This document shows positions 26,375 through 35,728 of a stretch of 61,175 bases of DNA, in pieces. Every line of letters begins with the position of its first letter. Position 1 is the stretch's first letter. The notes beneath the pieces are model-generated. The model saw only the letters and a list, made by a program, of their open reading frames with translations. It ran no database searches and was not told the DNA's origin. Both the position numbers and the translations under genes were made by a program. The stretch is from Chlamydiales bacterium (lineage in GTDB: Bacteria; Chlamydiota; Chlamydiia; Chlamydiales; VFKH01): NCBI GenBank assembly GCA_031292375.1, contig JARLHF010000023.1:1-61175 (forward strand). The letters are read 5' to 3'.

Positions 26375-28393
26375 GTGAATAAATGTTTTTCTAAAGAGAA
26401 GTGTCTTGAAGTTTTGAGAGATATGCTGCTATCGCGTTTTACAGATGATAAGATGGCAAAACTTGTAAGGCAGAATAAAGGTGCAACATTTCAGCTGTCA
26501 GCAGCAGGTCATGAGCTTGTTGGTGTTGTTGCTGCAAAGCATTTGATGCCTGGTAAAGATTGGGGGCTTCCCTATTACAGAGATCAACCCTTTGCAATTG
26601 GTCTTGGTTGTAGTTTAAAGGAGATCTTTGGAGCATTTTTATCTCGAGATGTAAAAAATCATTCAGCAGGCCGTATGATGCCGGGGCATTTTTCTCATAA
26701 AGATCTTCGCATACCTTGCCAGTCTAGCGTTGTAGGTTCACAATTTTTACATGCTGTGGGGGTAGCTCAAGGAGTAAAACTGAGGGGAGAGGATGAAGTT
26801 GTCTATGTATCTTCTGGAGATGGGGCGACCTCTCAAGGTGATTTTCACGAGGCTCTTAATTATTCTGGGTTGCATCAATTACCAGTCATTTTTATGGTTC
26901 AAGACAATGGCTGGGCCATTTCTGTTCCTGTGACAGAGCAAACGGCAGGTGGCAGTATTGCGCACGTTGCAAGGGGGCATCAAGGGGTAGAAACATCGGA
27001 GGTGGATGGTTGCAGCTATGAAGAGGTTTCTTCTGCAATGCAGAGGGCTGTAAGCAGGGCAAGAAGTGGTTTTGGGCCAAGTGTGATTATAGCAAAAGTT
27101 CCAAGGCTTGCAGCACATAGTAGCAGCGATGACCCACAAAAATATAAGTCTTTAGAGCATGTTGAAGAAGAAAAGGCGCGTGATCCTATTCCTATTTATG
27201 AGCAGTTTTTAATTGTAAATCATCTTGCAACAGAAGAAGAGATCGCTAGTATAAAAAAAGAGGCTTTTCATTTTGTGGAGCTTTCTGCAAATGAAGCTGA
27301 AGAGTTACCCGTACCTGAAAAAGGCTCTTCATCAAAACACGTTTTTGCAAAAGAGCCTGTGATTGCGAAGACAAGCCTTTTAGAAAATCCGATTTCTGAA
27401 GATAAGATTGTCATTATGGACGCAATTAACCATGCGCTTGATGAAGAGATGCAAAGAGATACTGGTGTAATTGTATTTGGTCAGGATGTAGCTCATGGAA
27501 AAGGTGGCGTCTTTGGTGTAACCAAAAAGCTTACAGATAAGTATGGTAAGATGCGCTGTTTTAATACGCCTCTAGCAGAGTCAACAATCATAGGTGTTGC
27601 TCTTGGAGTATCTTTAGATGGAATTCATAAGCCTGTTGCTGAAATACAGTTTGCAGATTATCTGTGGACGGGTATTAATCAATTATTTAATGAGCTCTCA
27701 AGTATCCATTATCGTTCAAATGGTGAGTGGAATTGTCCTGTTGTTATTCGCATGCCTTGTGGTGGTTATATACAGGGAGGTCCCTACCATTCTCAAAGCA
27801 TCGAAGGGTTCTTGTCTCACTGTCCGGGGCTTGTAGTTGTTATTCCAAGTAATGCATCTGATGCTAAGGGTCTTATGAAGAGTGCTATTAGAAGCCCTAA
27901 TCCTGTAATCTTTTTGGAGCACAAGGCCTTATATAGGCAGCAAAAGTTTGCCGCAAGAAGGGAGCCTTCTGCTGACTATCTTGTACCCTTTGGCAAGGCT
28001 AGTGTTGTAAGAGAGGGTAGTGACTTAACAGTTGTTGCTTGGGGGCTTATGGTTTTGATGGCGCTTGATGCCGCCGAAAAACTTAGCGCAAAGGGTATTT
28101 CAGTAGAGGTTATTGATTTACGCTCTATTGTGCCATTAGATATAGATACCATTCTTGAATCTGTCAAAAAGACAGGAAAGCTCTTGATTGTTCATGAGGC
28201 TGCAAGAAATTGTGGTTTTGGTGCAGAAATAGCAGCGCAAGTTGTAGAAAAAGCATTTGCTTATTTAGATGCACCTATCGAGCGTGTTTGCGCTATGGAT
28301 ACTCCAGTTCCCTATTGTAAGACACTGGAAAATGAAGTTCTTCCACAGCCAGAAGATATTGAAAAAGTAATGCACAAGCTTGCCTCTTTTTAA
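26375..28393 (+). CDS. 2-oxoacid dehydrogenase E1 component, fused alpha and beta subunits
   Basis: This thiamine-diphosphate enzyme starts oxidative decarboxylation of pyruvate or branched-chain 2-oxoacids. Residues 1-~330 are the alpha part, with the TPP motif from SSGDGATSQGDFHEALN to QDNGWAIS. Residues ~345-672 are the beta part, with FGQDVAHGKGGVFGVT and AEIQFADYLWTG. The fusion in one chain matches CT340, annotated in Chlamydia as an oxoisovalerate/pyruvate dehydrogenase alpha/beta fusion. The start is GTG 26375 with AAGGG upstream. E2 and E3 genes are not in the window. Substrate choice is unresolved by sequence. Confidence 0.9.
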   Translation: MNKCFSKEKCLEVLRDMLLSRFTDDKMAKLVRQNKGATFQLSAAGHELVGVVAAKHLMPGKDWGLPYYRDQPFAIGLGCSLKEIFGAFLSRDVKNHSAGRMMPGHFSHKDLRIPCQSSVVGSQFLHAVGVAQGVKLRGEDEVVYVSSGDGATSQGDFHEALNYSGLHQLPVIFMVQDNGWAISVPVTEQTAGGSIAHVARGHQGVETSEVDGCSYEEVSSAMQRAVSRARSGFGPSVIIAKVPRLAAHSSSDDPQKYKSLEHVEEEKARDPIPIYEQFLIVNHLATEEEIASIKKEAFHFVELSANEAEELPVPEKGSSSKHVFAKEPVIAKTSLLENPISEDKIVIMDAINHALDEEMQRDTGVIVFGQDVAHGKGGVFGVTKKLTDKYGKMRCFNTPLAESTIIGVALGVSLDGIHKPVAEIQFADYLWTGINQLFNELSSIHYRSNGEWNCPVVIRMPCGGYIQGGPYHSQSIEGFLSHCPGLVVVIPSNASDAKGLMKSAIRSPNPVIFLEHKALYRQQKFAARREPSADYLVPFGKASVVREGSDLTVVAWGLMVLMALDAAEKLSAKGISVEVIDLRSIVPLDIDTILESVKKTGKLLIVHEAARNCGFGAEIAAQVVEKAFAYLDAPIERVCAMDTPVPYCKTLENEVLPQPEDIEKVMHKLASF

Positions 28394-28475
28394 TTTCGCT
28401 TAATTATTGCTTAATTATTGATATTCGATTAGGATCAGGTATTTCCTTATAAAATCTTAATGGTTGAGGTATGAT

Positions 28476-29225
28476 ATGAGTAATTTAATATATAGTGCAG
28501 CAAATTGCCTGCCTACTAAGGTCTTCTATTGCAATGGGATAAGGACTCTTAAAGAAGAGGCTAAGGGGCATTGCAGCATAATTGGCAAGATGGTTGAAGA
28601 TCTAGAATTTGTAGGTGTAGAGCTACACTATAATGGGACAACTACTTCAAAAAATGTGAATAGTATTGCTTTAAAGTTTTTTGCTGGATTTGTTGGAATT
28701 ATGTATGCCATCTTTTCAAAAAAAGATACAACAACAAAAAAAGTTATAAGTACAGCTGCAGGTGTAGTGGGTGGTGGATGTATAGTTTCTGGCCTTTATG
28801 ATTGTGCTAATATTGGGAATGGAAAAACAGACTCTGCAGAGATATTAAAAAATAAAATACAGAAATATTTAAGAGATAATCCTTGTAGCCAGGCTAATCT
28901 TGTTTTACATAGTCAAGGTGCGGATATTGGAAGGCGTGCACTTTACAGGCTTTCTGAAGATCTTAGAATGCGTATTAATGTATGTACTATTGGAGGCGTT
29001 GTTACAATCCCACCAACTCTTGTTGCCAACGTGGTTAACCTTCAAAATCAATCAGATTTTCTATCTAAGTTTGCTCAGAGACACATGTATAAATCTACTG
29101 AACATAGAACGGTAATTAATAATGCTCATTGCACGACGGGCATAGCATGCCACGGCTTTGAAGATTATAAGTCATACCTTCAGTTCTATTTAAGAAAGTT
29201 TGTCTCTATAGGATGCTCGAATTAA
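28476..29225 (+). CDS. Alpha/beta-hydrolase-like protein with HSQG motif
   Basis: The 249-residue protein has VFYCNGIRTLKEEAKGHC at its N-terminus and LVLHSQGADIGRRALYRL near the middle, a nucleophile-elbow-like pattern (L-H-S-Q-G) similar to the DUF687 protein at 20558. A hydrophobic stretch (FFAGFVGIMYAIF, then a Gly-rich AAGVVGGGCIVSGL) lies between them and may contact membrane. A His in CHGFEDY near the end could complete a triad. ATG 28476 has AGG at proper spacing. A TTG at 28464 is less likely. It overlaps the convergent MBL gene by 4 bases. A distant DUF687 relationship is my inference. Confidence 0.6.
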   Translation: MSNLIYSAANCLPTKVFYCNGIRTLKEEAKGHCSIIGKMVEDLEFVGVELHYNGTTTSKNVNSIALKFFAGFVGIMYAIFSKKDTTTKKVISTAAGVVGGGCIVSGLYDCANIGNGKTDSAEILKNKIQKYLRDNPCSQANLVLHSQGADIGRRALYRLSEDLRMRINVCTIGGVVTIPPTLVANVVNLQNQSDFLSKFAQRHMYKSTEHRTVINNAHCTTGIACHGFEDYKSYLQFYLRKFVSIGCSN

Positions 29226-29992
29226 AAGGCTATAGCCCTTGCAAGAGTTGCTTGGGGGGCTATACTTATTTCAAAAGAAGTATTTTCTGGTAAGTGGCTT
29301 TTTACAACCATCAGAGCCTTCTCTGGGCTGTTGCATTCGCTGGAGAGGTGAGCTAGATAAACGTGCTTGAGTTTTGGGTGGATAACGCGTTGTAAGAGCT
29401 TGCCACATGCTTCATTGGAGAGGTGACCATTTCTTCCAAGCACACGCTGCTTGTAGACCATAGGGCGGGAGCTTGCATGAACCATAGACGGCTCATGGTT
29501 TGCTTCTACGTAGAGGTAATCGCAGTTTTGTAAGTGATGTTCAACAAGAGATGTTACAAATCCAAGATCGGTACACACTCCAATCTTTGTCTCTTTTGTA
29601 CGAAGAGTAAAGGCTACTGGATCGAGTGTATCGTGTTGTATGCTAAAGGGATGTATCTCTATATCTTTAAATTCAAAGCTTTCTCCAGTAGAAAAGAGTT
29701 TAAGCTTGGGTGAGTCATTGAAATAGGCATGAATACCTCTTGCGGTCTCACTATTTGTAAAGACGGGAATACCCAGCTGAAAAGCCAACACTCGTAGCCC
29801 TTGGATGTGATCTCCATGCTCGTGGCTTATCAAAATAGCGTCGATGTCTGCAATATCGACGCGTATTTCGCTGAGTCTTGCTTTTATTGCTTTTGCACTT
29901 AGCCCTGCATCAATTAAGATCTTTGTATTTTCTGTCCCAAAAAAGATAGAGTTACCTTTTGAACCAGATGCAAGAGGGCAGAATCCTTTCAT
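29222..29992 (-). CDS. Metallo-beta-lactamase-fold hydrolase, WalJ/YycJ-like
   Basis: The MBL motif ISHEHGDHIQGL and the early ASGSKGNSIFFGTENTKILID are typical of the YycJ/WalJ/VicX group, small MBL proteins linked to DNA processing in firmicutes (5'-3' exonuclease activity has been reported for relatives, as I recall). Later metal ligands are visible as VEANHEPSMV and YLAHLSSECNSPE. 256 residues. AGGAA five bases before the ATG supports the start. It is downstream of pdxH on the minus strand, 43 bases away, and ends convergent with the HSQG hydrolase. Confidence 0.85.
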   Translation of the reverse strand: MKGFCPLASGSKGNSIFFGTENTKILIDAGLSAKAIKARLSEIRVDIADIDAILISHEHGDHIQGLRVLAFQLGIPVFTNSETARGIHAYFNDSPKLKLFSTGESFEFKDIEIHPFSIQHDTLDPVAFTLRTKETKIGVCTDLGFVTSLVEHHLQNCDYLYVEANHEPSMVHASSRPMVYKQRVLGRNGHLSNEACGKLLQRVIHPKLKHVYLAHLSSECNSPEKALMVVKSHLPENTSFEISIAPQATLARAIAF

Positions 29993-30035
29993 TACGCTTC
30001 CTATAATTTTGGGGAAAGCTTAGATTAGATGCTCT

Positions 30036-30743
30036 TTATGGTGCAAGGATTTTTGCTGTCCATTTTTTATTTTTATCTTGATAACTAACAGTTTCATCGG
30101 TAGTGAATGTTATATTGTCATGAAGAAGGTGCGCTCCTGCCTGCCAAAAGGTAATCTTAGAGGGAATTAACACAAATCCTCCCCAGCTTTCTGGAGCTGA
30201 AATATCCTTATCTTCATACTGCTCTTCCATTTCTTTATAGGCATCGAGAAGTTCTTTTTTATCGTGGATAGTTTCATCTTGATGAGAGACTAAGGATGCT
30301 ATTTGGCTGGATCTTTCTCTTTGTTTGAAGTAGTTTTGAGCCTCTTTTTGTGTTAAGGGTCGCACTTTTCCTGCTACAATAAGTTGTCTTTGTTCTTTTG
30401 GAAAATAAAAGTCTACAGCTGCATAAGGATTTTCTTTTAGGTTTTGTGCTTTTAGGCTGTTTCTATCGCCAACAAAAACAACACCTTCATCAGTAATCTC
30501 TTTGACAATCATCATACGTATAGAAGGAATACCCTCTTTTGAGGCCGTTGCAAGGGCAAAAGTAGGCGGCTGTTCACTTGCTTCCTTTACCCACTTTTTG
30601 AGCTCATTCATAGGATTTCTATCTAATTGCTCTATAGTAAGTGGTGGATTGACAATATCTTTTTCTGCAATATTCATGGCAAACAGTGTGCTTGCACTTA
30701 ATCCTATGCTTAGCATAAAGGTTGTAAAAAGTTTTGACATCAT
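30036..30743 (-). CDS. pdxH: Pyridoxamine 5'-phosphate oxidase-like protein with signal peptide
   Basis: PdxH oxidises pyridoxine/pyridoxamine phosphate to PLP using FMN. The family landmarks are here: IPSIRMMIVKEI, VFVGDRNSLKAQNLKENPYA, RQLIVAGKVRPLT, SLVSHQDE, PESWGGFVLIPSKITFWQAG, and the C-terminal LAP. Unusually, the protein begins MMSKLFTTFMLSIGLSASTL then FAMN, a convincing Sec signal peptide, and the normal PdxH N-terminus follows. GAGGAG before the ATG supports this start. Either the enzyme is exported or the leader is a chance fusion. It lies 14 bases after the receiver-MBL gene, probably in the same operon. Confidence 0.85.
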   Translation of the reverse strand: MMSKLFTTFMLSIGLSASTLFAMNIAEKDIVNPPLTIEQLDRNPMNELKKWVKEASEQPPTFALATASKEGIPSIRMMIVKEITDEGVVFVGDRNSLKAQNLKENPYAAVDFYFPKEQRQLIVAGKVRPLTQKEAQNYFKQRERSSQIASLVSHQDETIHDKKELLDAYKEMEEQYEDKDISAPESWGGFVLIPSKITFWQAGAHLLHDNITFTTDETVSYQDKNKKWTAKILAP

Positions 30744-30757
30744 AAGAACTCCTCAGT

Positions 30758-32173
30758 TTAAAATGGAATGGATAATCCATCGTATGCCATTTCTACAGAA
30801 CAGGTATGATTACAATCAAGAAGAATGTTATGGTGCATTTGTAGTTTTTTTCTAAGAACTTCGTCGGTATGGCTAGGGTCATGGTGCGTAACAATCCAGT
30901 TTTGTATCTTGCAGTGCTTAACGAGCACAGCTGCGTTTGAAATAGATGAGTGGCCCCAACCTACTTTATATCGATACTCAAGAGGGAAGTATTGCGCTTC
31001 ATGGATAAGGGTGTCACAGCCTGTAAAAAAGTCGAGCATGTCTCTGTAGGGGAATAAGAGGGGATGTCCACTGTCGATATTGTTGGGATGTCCATGGTAG
31101 CCTACAAGCACCTCGTTGTCTGAAGCATAGCCGATGGTTGTATTTTTTGATGCTATTTTGAAGCAAAGGGTTGCTCCTGGATGAGATGCATAAGTGTAGT
31201 GGATCTTGACATTTTCAATTTCAAGGGGTTTATTATCTTGAAGCTCATGAAAGACAAACTTTGCCTGCATTTCATCGAGTTTGACAGGAAAATAATCTCG
31301 ATCAAGCATGCCTTTAAATAGGTCCTCGATAGTCTTTCCAAAACCTCTTGCAGAATAGATATGGATGGTATATTTGGGTGAATAAACAGGATTAAAGAAG
31401 GGAAAACCAAGAATGTGGTCCCAATGTGTATGCCCAATAATTAAGTGTATTTCCTTATATCTTGATTTGAGTACTTCTTGCCCTAAGGGGCGTATGCCAA
31501 CACCTGCATCAATGATGATAAGGGACTCTTGGCCTGCAATTTCTAAGCAGGGAGTATTACCTCCATAGATAAGGTATTCTAGCCCAGATACTGGTGTAGA
31601 TCCTCTTGTTCCCCAAAATTTAATATAAGAGGATGCCGAAGTATGTGTTGGAGAGTAATAATCTTGTTCTGAAAGGCCTTTAATGCCAACTAAAGGAAAA
31701 TCAGCTGGTTTAAGCGTGTCTGCAAAATAGCTTTCAACGAGCTTTTGAATGGTTGCTTGAGAAAAGGGTTTGAGAAGATAGTAGTCAGCACCGCACTCAA
31801 TGACTGTTTGATAATCCTGAATGAGTGCTCTCCATGTGGAGATGATAACACCAATGGTTGCCAGATGAGGATTAGACTTTAACCGTTTGAGGATCTCAAT
31901 GCCATGCATTAAGGGAAGTGTTAAGTCGAGGATGATAAGATCTGGATGATAGGAAACGGCAAGGTCGAGGCAATCCTTGCCGTTTGTGGCTACAAGGATT
32001 TCGTATGTGATGCCATTTTCATCGAGATGAGCTTTACTTGCTTCTTTAGGCTCCGCACTTGCTATAAGGTTTTGAGCTGTTAGCAAGGGGGAGAGCAGCG
32101 CATTTCGTATTGTATCAGCTATAACGGTGGAGGAATCTGCAACTAAAATGCGGCGAATACTGCTTGCTTTCAT
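30758..32173 (-). CDS. Response-regulator receiver domain fused to a metallo-beta-lactamase hydrolase
   Basis: Residues 1-~150 are a receiver domain with the phosphoacceptor Asp83 in LIILDLTLP and Lys135 in YYLLKPF. There is a ~20-residue insert after the first helix (around 32-52). Residues ~180-471 form an RNase Z/phosphodiesterase-like MBL domain: FWGTRGSTPVSG, IIIDAGVGIRPLG, HTHWDH at 248-253, later His in ASHPGATLC, HEAQYF, WGHSS and THHDPSH. The output is therefore enzymatic, not DNA binding. No sensor kinase is near. A phosphorylation-switched hydrolase is the natural reading. The substrate (cyclic nucleotide, RNA or other) is unknown. Confidence 0.85.
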   Translation of the reverse strand: MKASSIRRILVADSSTVIADTIRNALLSPLLTAQNLIASAEPKEASKAHLDENGITYEILVATNGKDCLDLAVSYHPDLIILDLTLPLMHGIEILKRLKSNPHLATIGVIISTWRALIQDYQTVIECGADYYLLKPFSQATIQKLVESYFADTLKPADFPLVGIKGLSEQDYYSPTHTSASSYIKFWGTRGSTPVSGLEYLIYGGNTPCLEIAGQESLIIIDAGVGIRPLGQEVLKSRYKEIHLIIGHTHWDHILGFPFFNPVYSPKYTIHIYSARGFGKTIEDLFKGMLDRDYFPVKLDEMQAKFVFHELQDNKPLEIENVKIHYTYASHPGATLCFKIASKNTTIGYASDNEVLVGYHGHPNNIDSGHPLLFPYRDMLDFFTGCDTLIHEAQYFPLEYRYKVGWGHSSISNAAVLVKHCKIQNWIVTHHDPSHTDEVLRKKLQMHHNILLDCNHTCSVEMAYDGLSIPF

Positions 32174-32235
32174 TTTTCCAATTTTTTCATTATTTCTACA
32201 AATTGGATTGTAACGATTAAGATTAAAAGTTCAAA

Positions 32236-34668
32236 TTAAAATTCTGTTGAACACTGTTCTTCGCAATCATCAAGAGGTAAGTCATTTATTGTAGGTTGCT
32301 TAAGAACTCCTTTAAAGAGCAGAACTTTTCTTGGTTTACTACCCTCTTGTTCACTAATAACGCCTTGTGCTTCTAATTGGTCCATTAAACTTGCAGCTCT
32401 GGCGTAGCCAATTTTTAATTTTCGCTGCAAAAAGGTGGTGGATGCATTTCCTGTTTCTTGAATGATGCCAAGAGCTTGGCCATAAAGGGCATCGAGTGAG
32501 GAATCCTCTTTTTTTATTACCAGCTCTTCTGGAGCCATAGTATCAAAAGATTTAATCAGATAGGCAGGGGGTGCTTGCTCTTGGATAAAGGATATGACCT
32601 TGTTAATGTCTTCATCTCGAATGAATGCTCCTTGTGTGCGAATAAGAAGAGAAGATGCAGGTGGCAAAAATAACATATCACCATTGCCAAGCAAAGATTC
32701 TGCACCCGTTTCATCCAATATGATTTGACTATTGATGCGGCTTGCAACTTTAAAGGCTATACGCGTTGGGAAATTTGCTTTAATAAGTCCTGTAATGACC
32801 TCTCTGGATGGGCGTTGAGTTGCCAAAATAAGATGGATACCAACAGCTCTTGCCATTTGAGCAATCCGGGCAATAGGTGTTTCGATATCTTCAGCAGAGA
32901 CCATCATAAGGTCTGCAAGCTCATCGATGATAGCTACAATGTAGGGCAGTTTTTCAGGGATTTCTAAAGAAGATCCCTCATCTACTAAAGCTATTTTGTT
33001 TTCTCGCTCATTGAAAGAGATAATGTTGCGAGCGCCTACTTTTTTTAAGATTTCGTAGCGTTTTTCCATTTCTTTAACAAGAAAGTTAAGAGCTGCAGCA
33101 GCTCCTCTTGCCTCGGTAATGACAGGGGCGATAAGGTGTGGCAGTTCTGTGTACGCATTGAGCTCTACTTTTTTAGGATCGACCATGAGTAGCTTGATTT
33201 CATCGGGTCTTGCAGTGAGTAGTATAGACATGATGATTGTGTTAATACACACAGACTTTCCAGAGCCTGTAGCTCCTGCAATGATACAGTGGGGCATTTT
33301 GGCTAGGTCTGCAGCAACGTCTTCACCGCTGACAGTTTTTCCAAGAAATACAGGGATTTGAAATTTACGAGTAGATTGCTGATAGTTTGCGATGAGCTCT
33401 TTAAAGCTAACTTCCTGCGGTTTGGGGTTGGGAACTTCTATACCGACAGCTGCTTTTCCAGGAATAGGAGCTATGATGCGAATAGATTTTGCTTGCAAAT
33501 TGAGAGCGATATCATTTTCGAGCGATTTAATTTTTTGTACTTTGACACCAATTGCTGGATGTACTTCAAAGGATGTAATGGTCGGACCGCAATGAATTTG
33601 TCCAACTTTTGCTTCAATTCCAAAGCTTAAGAGTGTCTCTTCTAGTACTTCCGCTTGCTTTGCGAGGTCTTTTTTCAGAATAGAGGTGTCAAATTTTTTG
33701 ACGTCGGTAAGTAGAGAAAGAGGAGGTAATTCATAGGTTGAAAGATCACCGTTTACTCGTCTCTGTGCATTTAAAGCATCTTCTCGCTTTGATTTTTTAG
33801 GAAGTTCTTTCTTGATAGCTTTGTATACATCTAATTCCTTGGTATCCGCTTTTAAGAGAGTTTCTTTTGAAGAGGAAGAAAACTGTTTAAGTTCTAGAAG
33901 AGATTTTTGCAAAGCATTGAAGCGGACAGGATTTTCTTCAAAAGGAGTTGTGGGAATATTGATAGCCCTTTCAAATAAAGCTTTTTTATTATTTTTGCCC
34001 CATAAAAAGCTTAAAAAGCCTTTTTCTTGTCTTTTTTCTTTTTTATTTTCTGTAGTTGTTTTAGGTGTGGTTAACTTTTTAAGTAAGTCCAGCATATAGG
34101 CAAAGCGCCATTTTGTAAGTTGCAAAAAGGAGATAAGAAAGAGCATGGAAGTTACAATCGTTGTGCCAAGAGGACTTAAAATTTTTTGCAAGTTGATTAG
34201 GGGAAAATCTCTGTAGATAAAATAAGCTGGAACACCGCCTAGATTGTAGCGAACTTTTTTATAGACGAGCGATGCTTGTACAACGACACTTTCTGAATAA
34301 ACAAAAGGCTTAAAGAGGGCTGCAAAGGAGGGAAAAGCCTCTGCTACTACAGACAAAAGTAAGCATAGCGATAAAAGAGCGATACAGAAGTAAATAAGAC
34401 GTAAAAAATAGTGGTGGATCTCTTTATGCAAGAGAAGACGGCATCCCGTCCATCCAAAGAAAAGAAGTACACAATAACTTGTAAGGCCAAAGATGTATTG
34501 TAAAAACCATCCTATTCCATATCCTACAAGGCCAAGCCAGTTTGCATCGGGACTTGTGCTTCGAAAGCTAATCTGGCTTAAAAAGAGTAAGGCAATGAAA
34601 AGCAAGAGGGCAAGACCTTGTATTTCCATAGGGATTGTAGTTTTATTAGAAGTACTTTTTTTAGGCAT
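32236..34668 (-). CDS. ftsK: DNA translocase FtsK/SpoIIIE
   Basis: This division-site pump moves chromosomal DNA and activates XerCD. Four or so membrane helices lie within residues 15-190, then a ~150-residue linker, then the motor with Walker A GATGSGKS at about 463-470, DELADLM as Walker B, and AQMARAVGIHLILATQRPS. A C-terminal winged-helix gamma domain (TFLQRKLKIGYARAASLMDQ) would read KOPS. The length of 810 residues is like SpoIIIE and shorter than E. coli FtsK because of the short linker. The ATG follows the uppP stop by one base, so the two are translationally linked. Confidence 0.95.
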   Translation of the reverse strand: MPKKSTSNKTTIPMEIQGLALLLFIALLFLSQISFRSTSPDANWLGLVGYGIGWFLQYIFGLTSYCVLLFFGWTGCRLLLHKEIHHYFLRLIYFCIALLSLCLLLSVVAEAFPSFAALFKPFVYSESVVVQASLVYKKVRYNLGGVPAYFIYRDFPLINLQKILSPLGTTIVTSMLFLISFLQLTKWRFAYMLDLLKKLTTPKTTTENKKEKRQEKGFLSFLWGKNNKKALFERAINIPTTPFEENPVRFNALQKSLLELKQFSSSSKETLLKADTKELDVYKAIKKELPKKSKREDALNAQRRVNGDLSTYELPPLSLLTDVKKFDTSILKKDLAKQAEVLEETLLSFGIEAKVGQIHCGPTITSFEVHPAIGVKVQKIKSLENDIALNLQAKSIRIIAPIPGKAAVGIEVPNPKPQEVSFKELIANYQQSTRKFQIPVFLGKTVSGEDVAADLAKMPHCIIAGATGSGKSVCINTIIMSILLTARPDEIKLLMVDPKKVELNAYTELPHLIAPVITEARGAAAALNFLVKEMEKRYEILKKVGARNIISFNERENKIALVDEGSSLEIPEKLPYIVAIIDELADLMMVSAEDIETPIARIAQMARAVGIHLILATQRPSREVITGLIKANFPTRIAFKVASRINSQIILDETGAESLLGNGDMLFLPPASSLLIRTQGAFIRDEDINKVISFIQEQAPPAYLIKSFDTMAPEELVIKKEDSSLDALYGQALGIIQETGNASTTFLQRKLKIGYARAASLMDQLEAQGVISEQEGSKPRKVLLFKGVLKQPTINDLPLDDCEEQCSTEF

Positions 34669-34669
34669 G

Positions 34670-35464
34670 TTAATCTTGATAAAAGAAATTTACGTAGAGA
34701 AGAGTTGTTATTCCAACAATAAAACAATAATAAGCAAAGGGTTTAAATGTAAAGTGTTGAAGTAGTTTTAAAAGTAATTTAAGTGCCATCCAACCAACAA
34801 GAAAGGAAACGGTAAAGCCAGTTAAATAAACAAAAAAAGAAATATCGGCAATTTGTTCTTTATGTCTTATGATTTCTATAGTTTCTACTAAGATACCTCC
34901 TAGTATGGTGGGTATAGCTAAAAAAAAGGAAAAGCGTGCAGCTTTTTCTCTTTCCCATCCAAGAAACCTGGCAGCGGCCATAGTAGATCCGCTCCTTGAT
35001 ACAGCAGGCAATATGGCAACTGCTTGTGCGCACCCAATAAAAAGGGCTTCGAATATGTTTCTTTTTGCTGATATGGTCTCTGGAACAGGTTTGGAATATT
35101 TTTCTCCAATATAAAGAAAGAGAGCTGTCAACAGGAAGAAAAAGCCAAGATAGCTTGGAAGGCCATAAAGCGCTTTTATACCACTTAAAAGAAAGTAGAG
35201 AGGAGCTAAAGGAAGTGTTGCAATGACAATCATCCAGAATGTTTTTCGATCCTGTGTGAGCACTTTCCAGATTTCTTTGTAAAAGACAAGAAAAATGGCA
35301 AAAAGCGTGCCAAGATGGCAGACGAGGTCAAATGTTACGTACTTATTGAGTTCTTTGATCCCAAGAAATAGCTCACCGAGCTTCAAGTGTCCAGAGGAGC
35401 TCACGGGCAAGAACTCTGTAATGCCTTGCACAATACCCAAGATAAGTGCTTCTATGATAGACAT
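34670..35464 (-). CDS. uppP: Undecaprenyl-diphosphatase
   Basis: This membrane enzyme recycles undecaprenyl pyrophosphate, the lipid carrier for peptidoglycan and LPS parts. The N-terminal GIVQGITEFLPVSSSGHL and the second conserved region AILPAVSRSGSTMAAARFLG are both intact, with about eight hydrophobic helices over 264 residues. It is the first gene of a pair with ftsK. It diverges from the broken ATPase remnant at 35477. Confidence 0.95.
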   Translation of the reverse strand: MSIIEALILGIVQGITEFLPVSSSGHLKLGELFLGIKELNKYVTFDLVCHLGTLFAIFLVFYKEIWKVLTQDRKTFWMIVIATLPLAPLYFLLSGIKALYGLPSYLGFFFLLTALFLYIGEKYSKPVPETISAKRNIFEALFIGCAQAVAILPAVSRSGSTMAAARFLGWEREKAARFSFFLAIPTILGGILVETIEIIRHKEQIADISFFVYLTGFTVSFLVGWMALKLLLKLLQHFTFKPFAYYCFIVGITTLLYVNFFYQD

Positions 35465-35476
35465 GAAATAAACTCT

Positions 35477-35728
35477 GTTTTTGTAAGCAGAGTAGAATAC
35501 TTAGGCAATTATCCACAAAGGAAAAGAATTTTTCAAGCTCCTGAGAGAGAAAGTTTTTTCCTCTTTGGACCAAGAGAAGTTGGTAAAACAACTTGGTTAA
35601 AAAATCATTTTCCTAATGCCTTGTGGATTAATCTTCTAGATCCAGCTCAAGAGCGTATGTTTTCTATGCATCCAGAGCTTTTAAAGCAAAAGGTACATGC
35701 TGAGATGGGAAAAAAAAGAATAGTTATA
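35477..35728 (+). pseudogene. Remnant of an AAA/DUF4143-type ATPase
   Basis: The in-frame sequence reads like the N-terminal part of a DUF4143 ATPase: RKRIFQAPERESFFLFGPRE then VGKTTW (Walker A GPREVGKTT at 35567-35593), LWINLLDPAQERMFSMHPEL, and KKRIVI, where the family continues with a DExQ Walker B. Homology stops exactly where an ACACAAACAA inverted repeat begins (35727). What follows in frame is unrelated. No plausible start codon lies at the family N-terminus either. It is about 85 codons of a ~380-codon gene. Two intact members are at 40870 and 42168, but this fragment looks like a different subgroup (FFLFGPR rather than ALLGPRQ or MILSGIRR). Confidence 0.7.
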
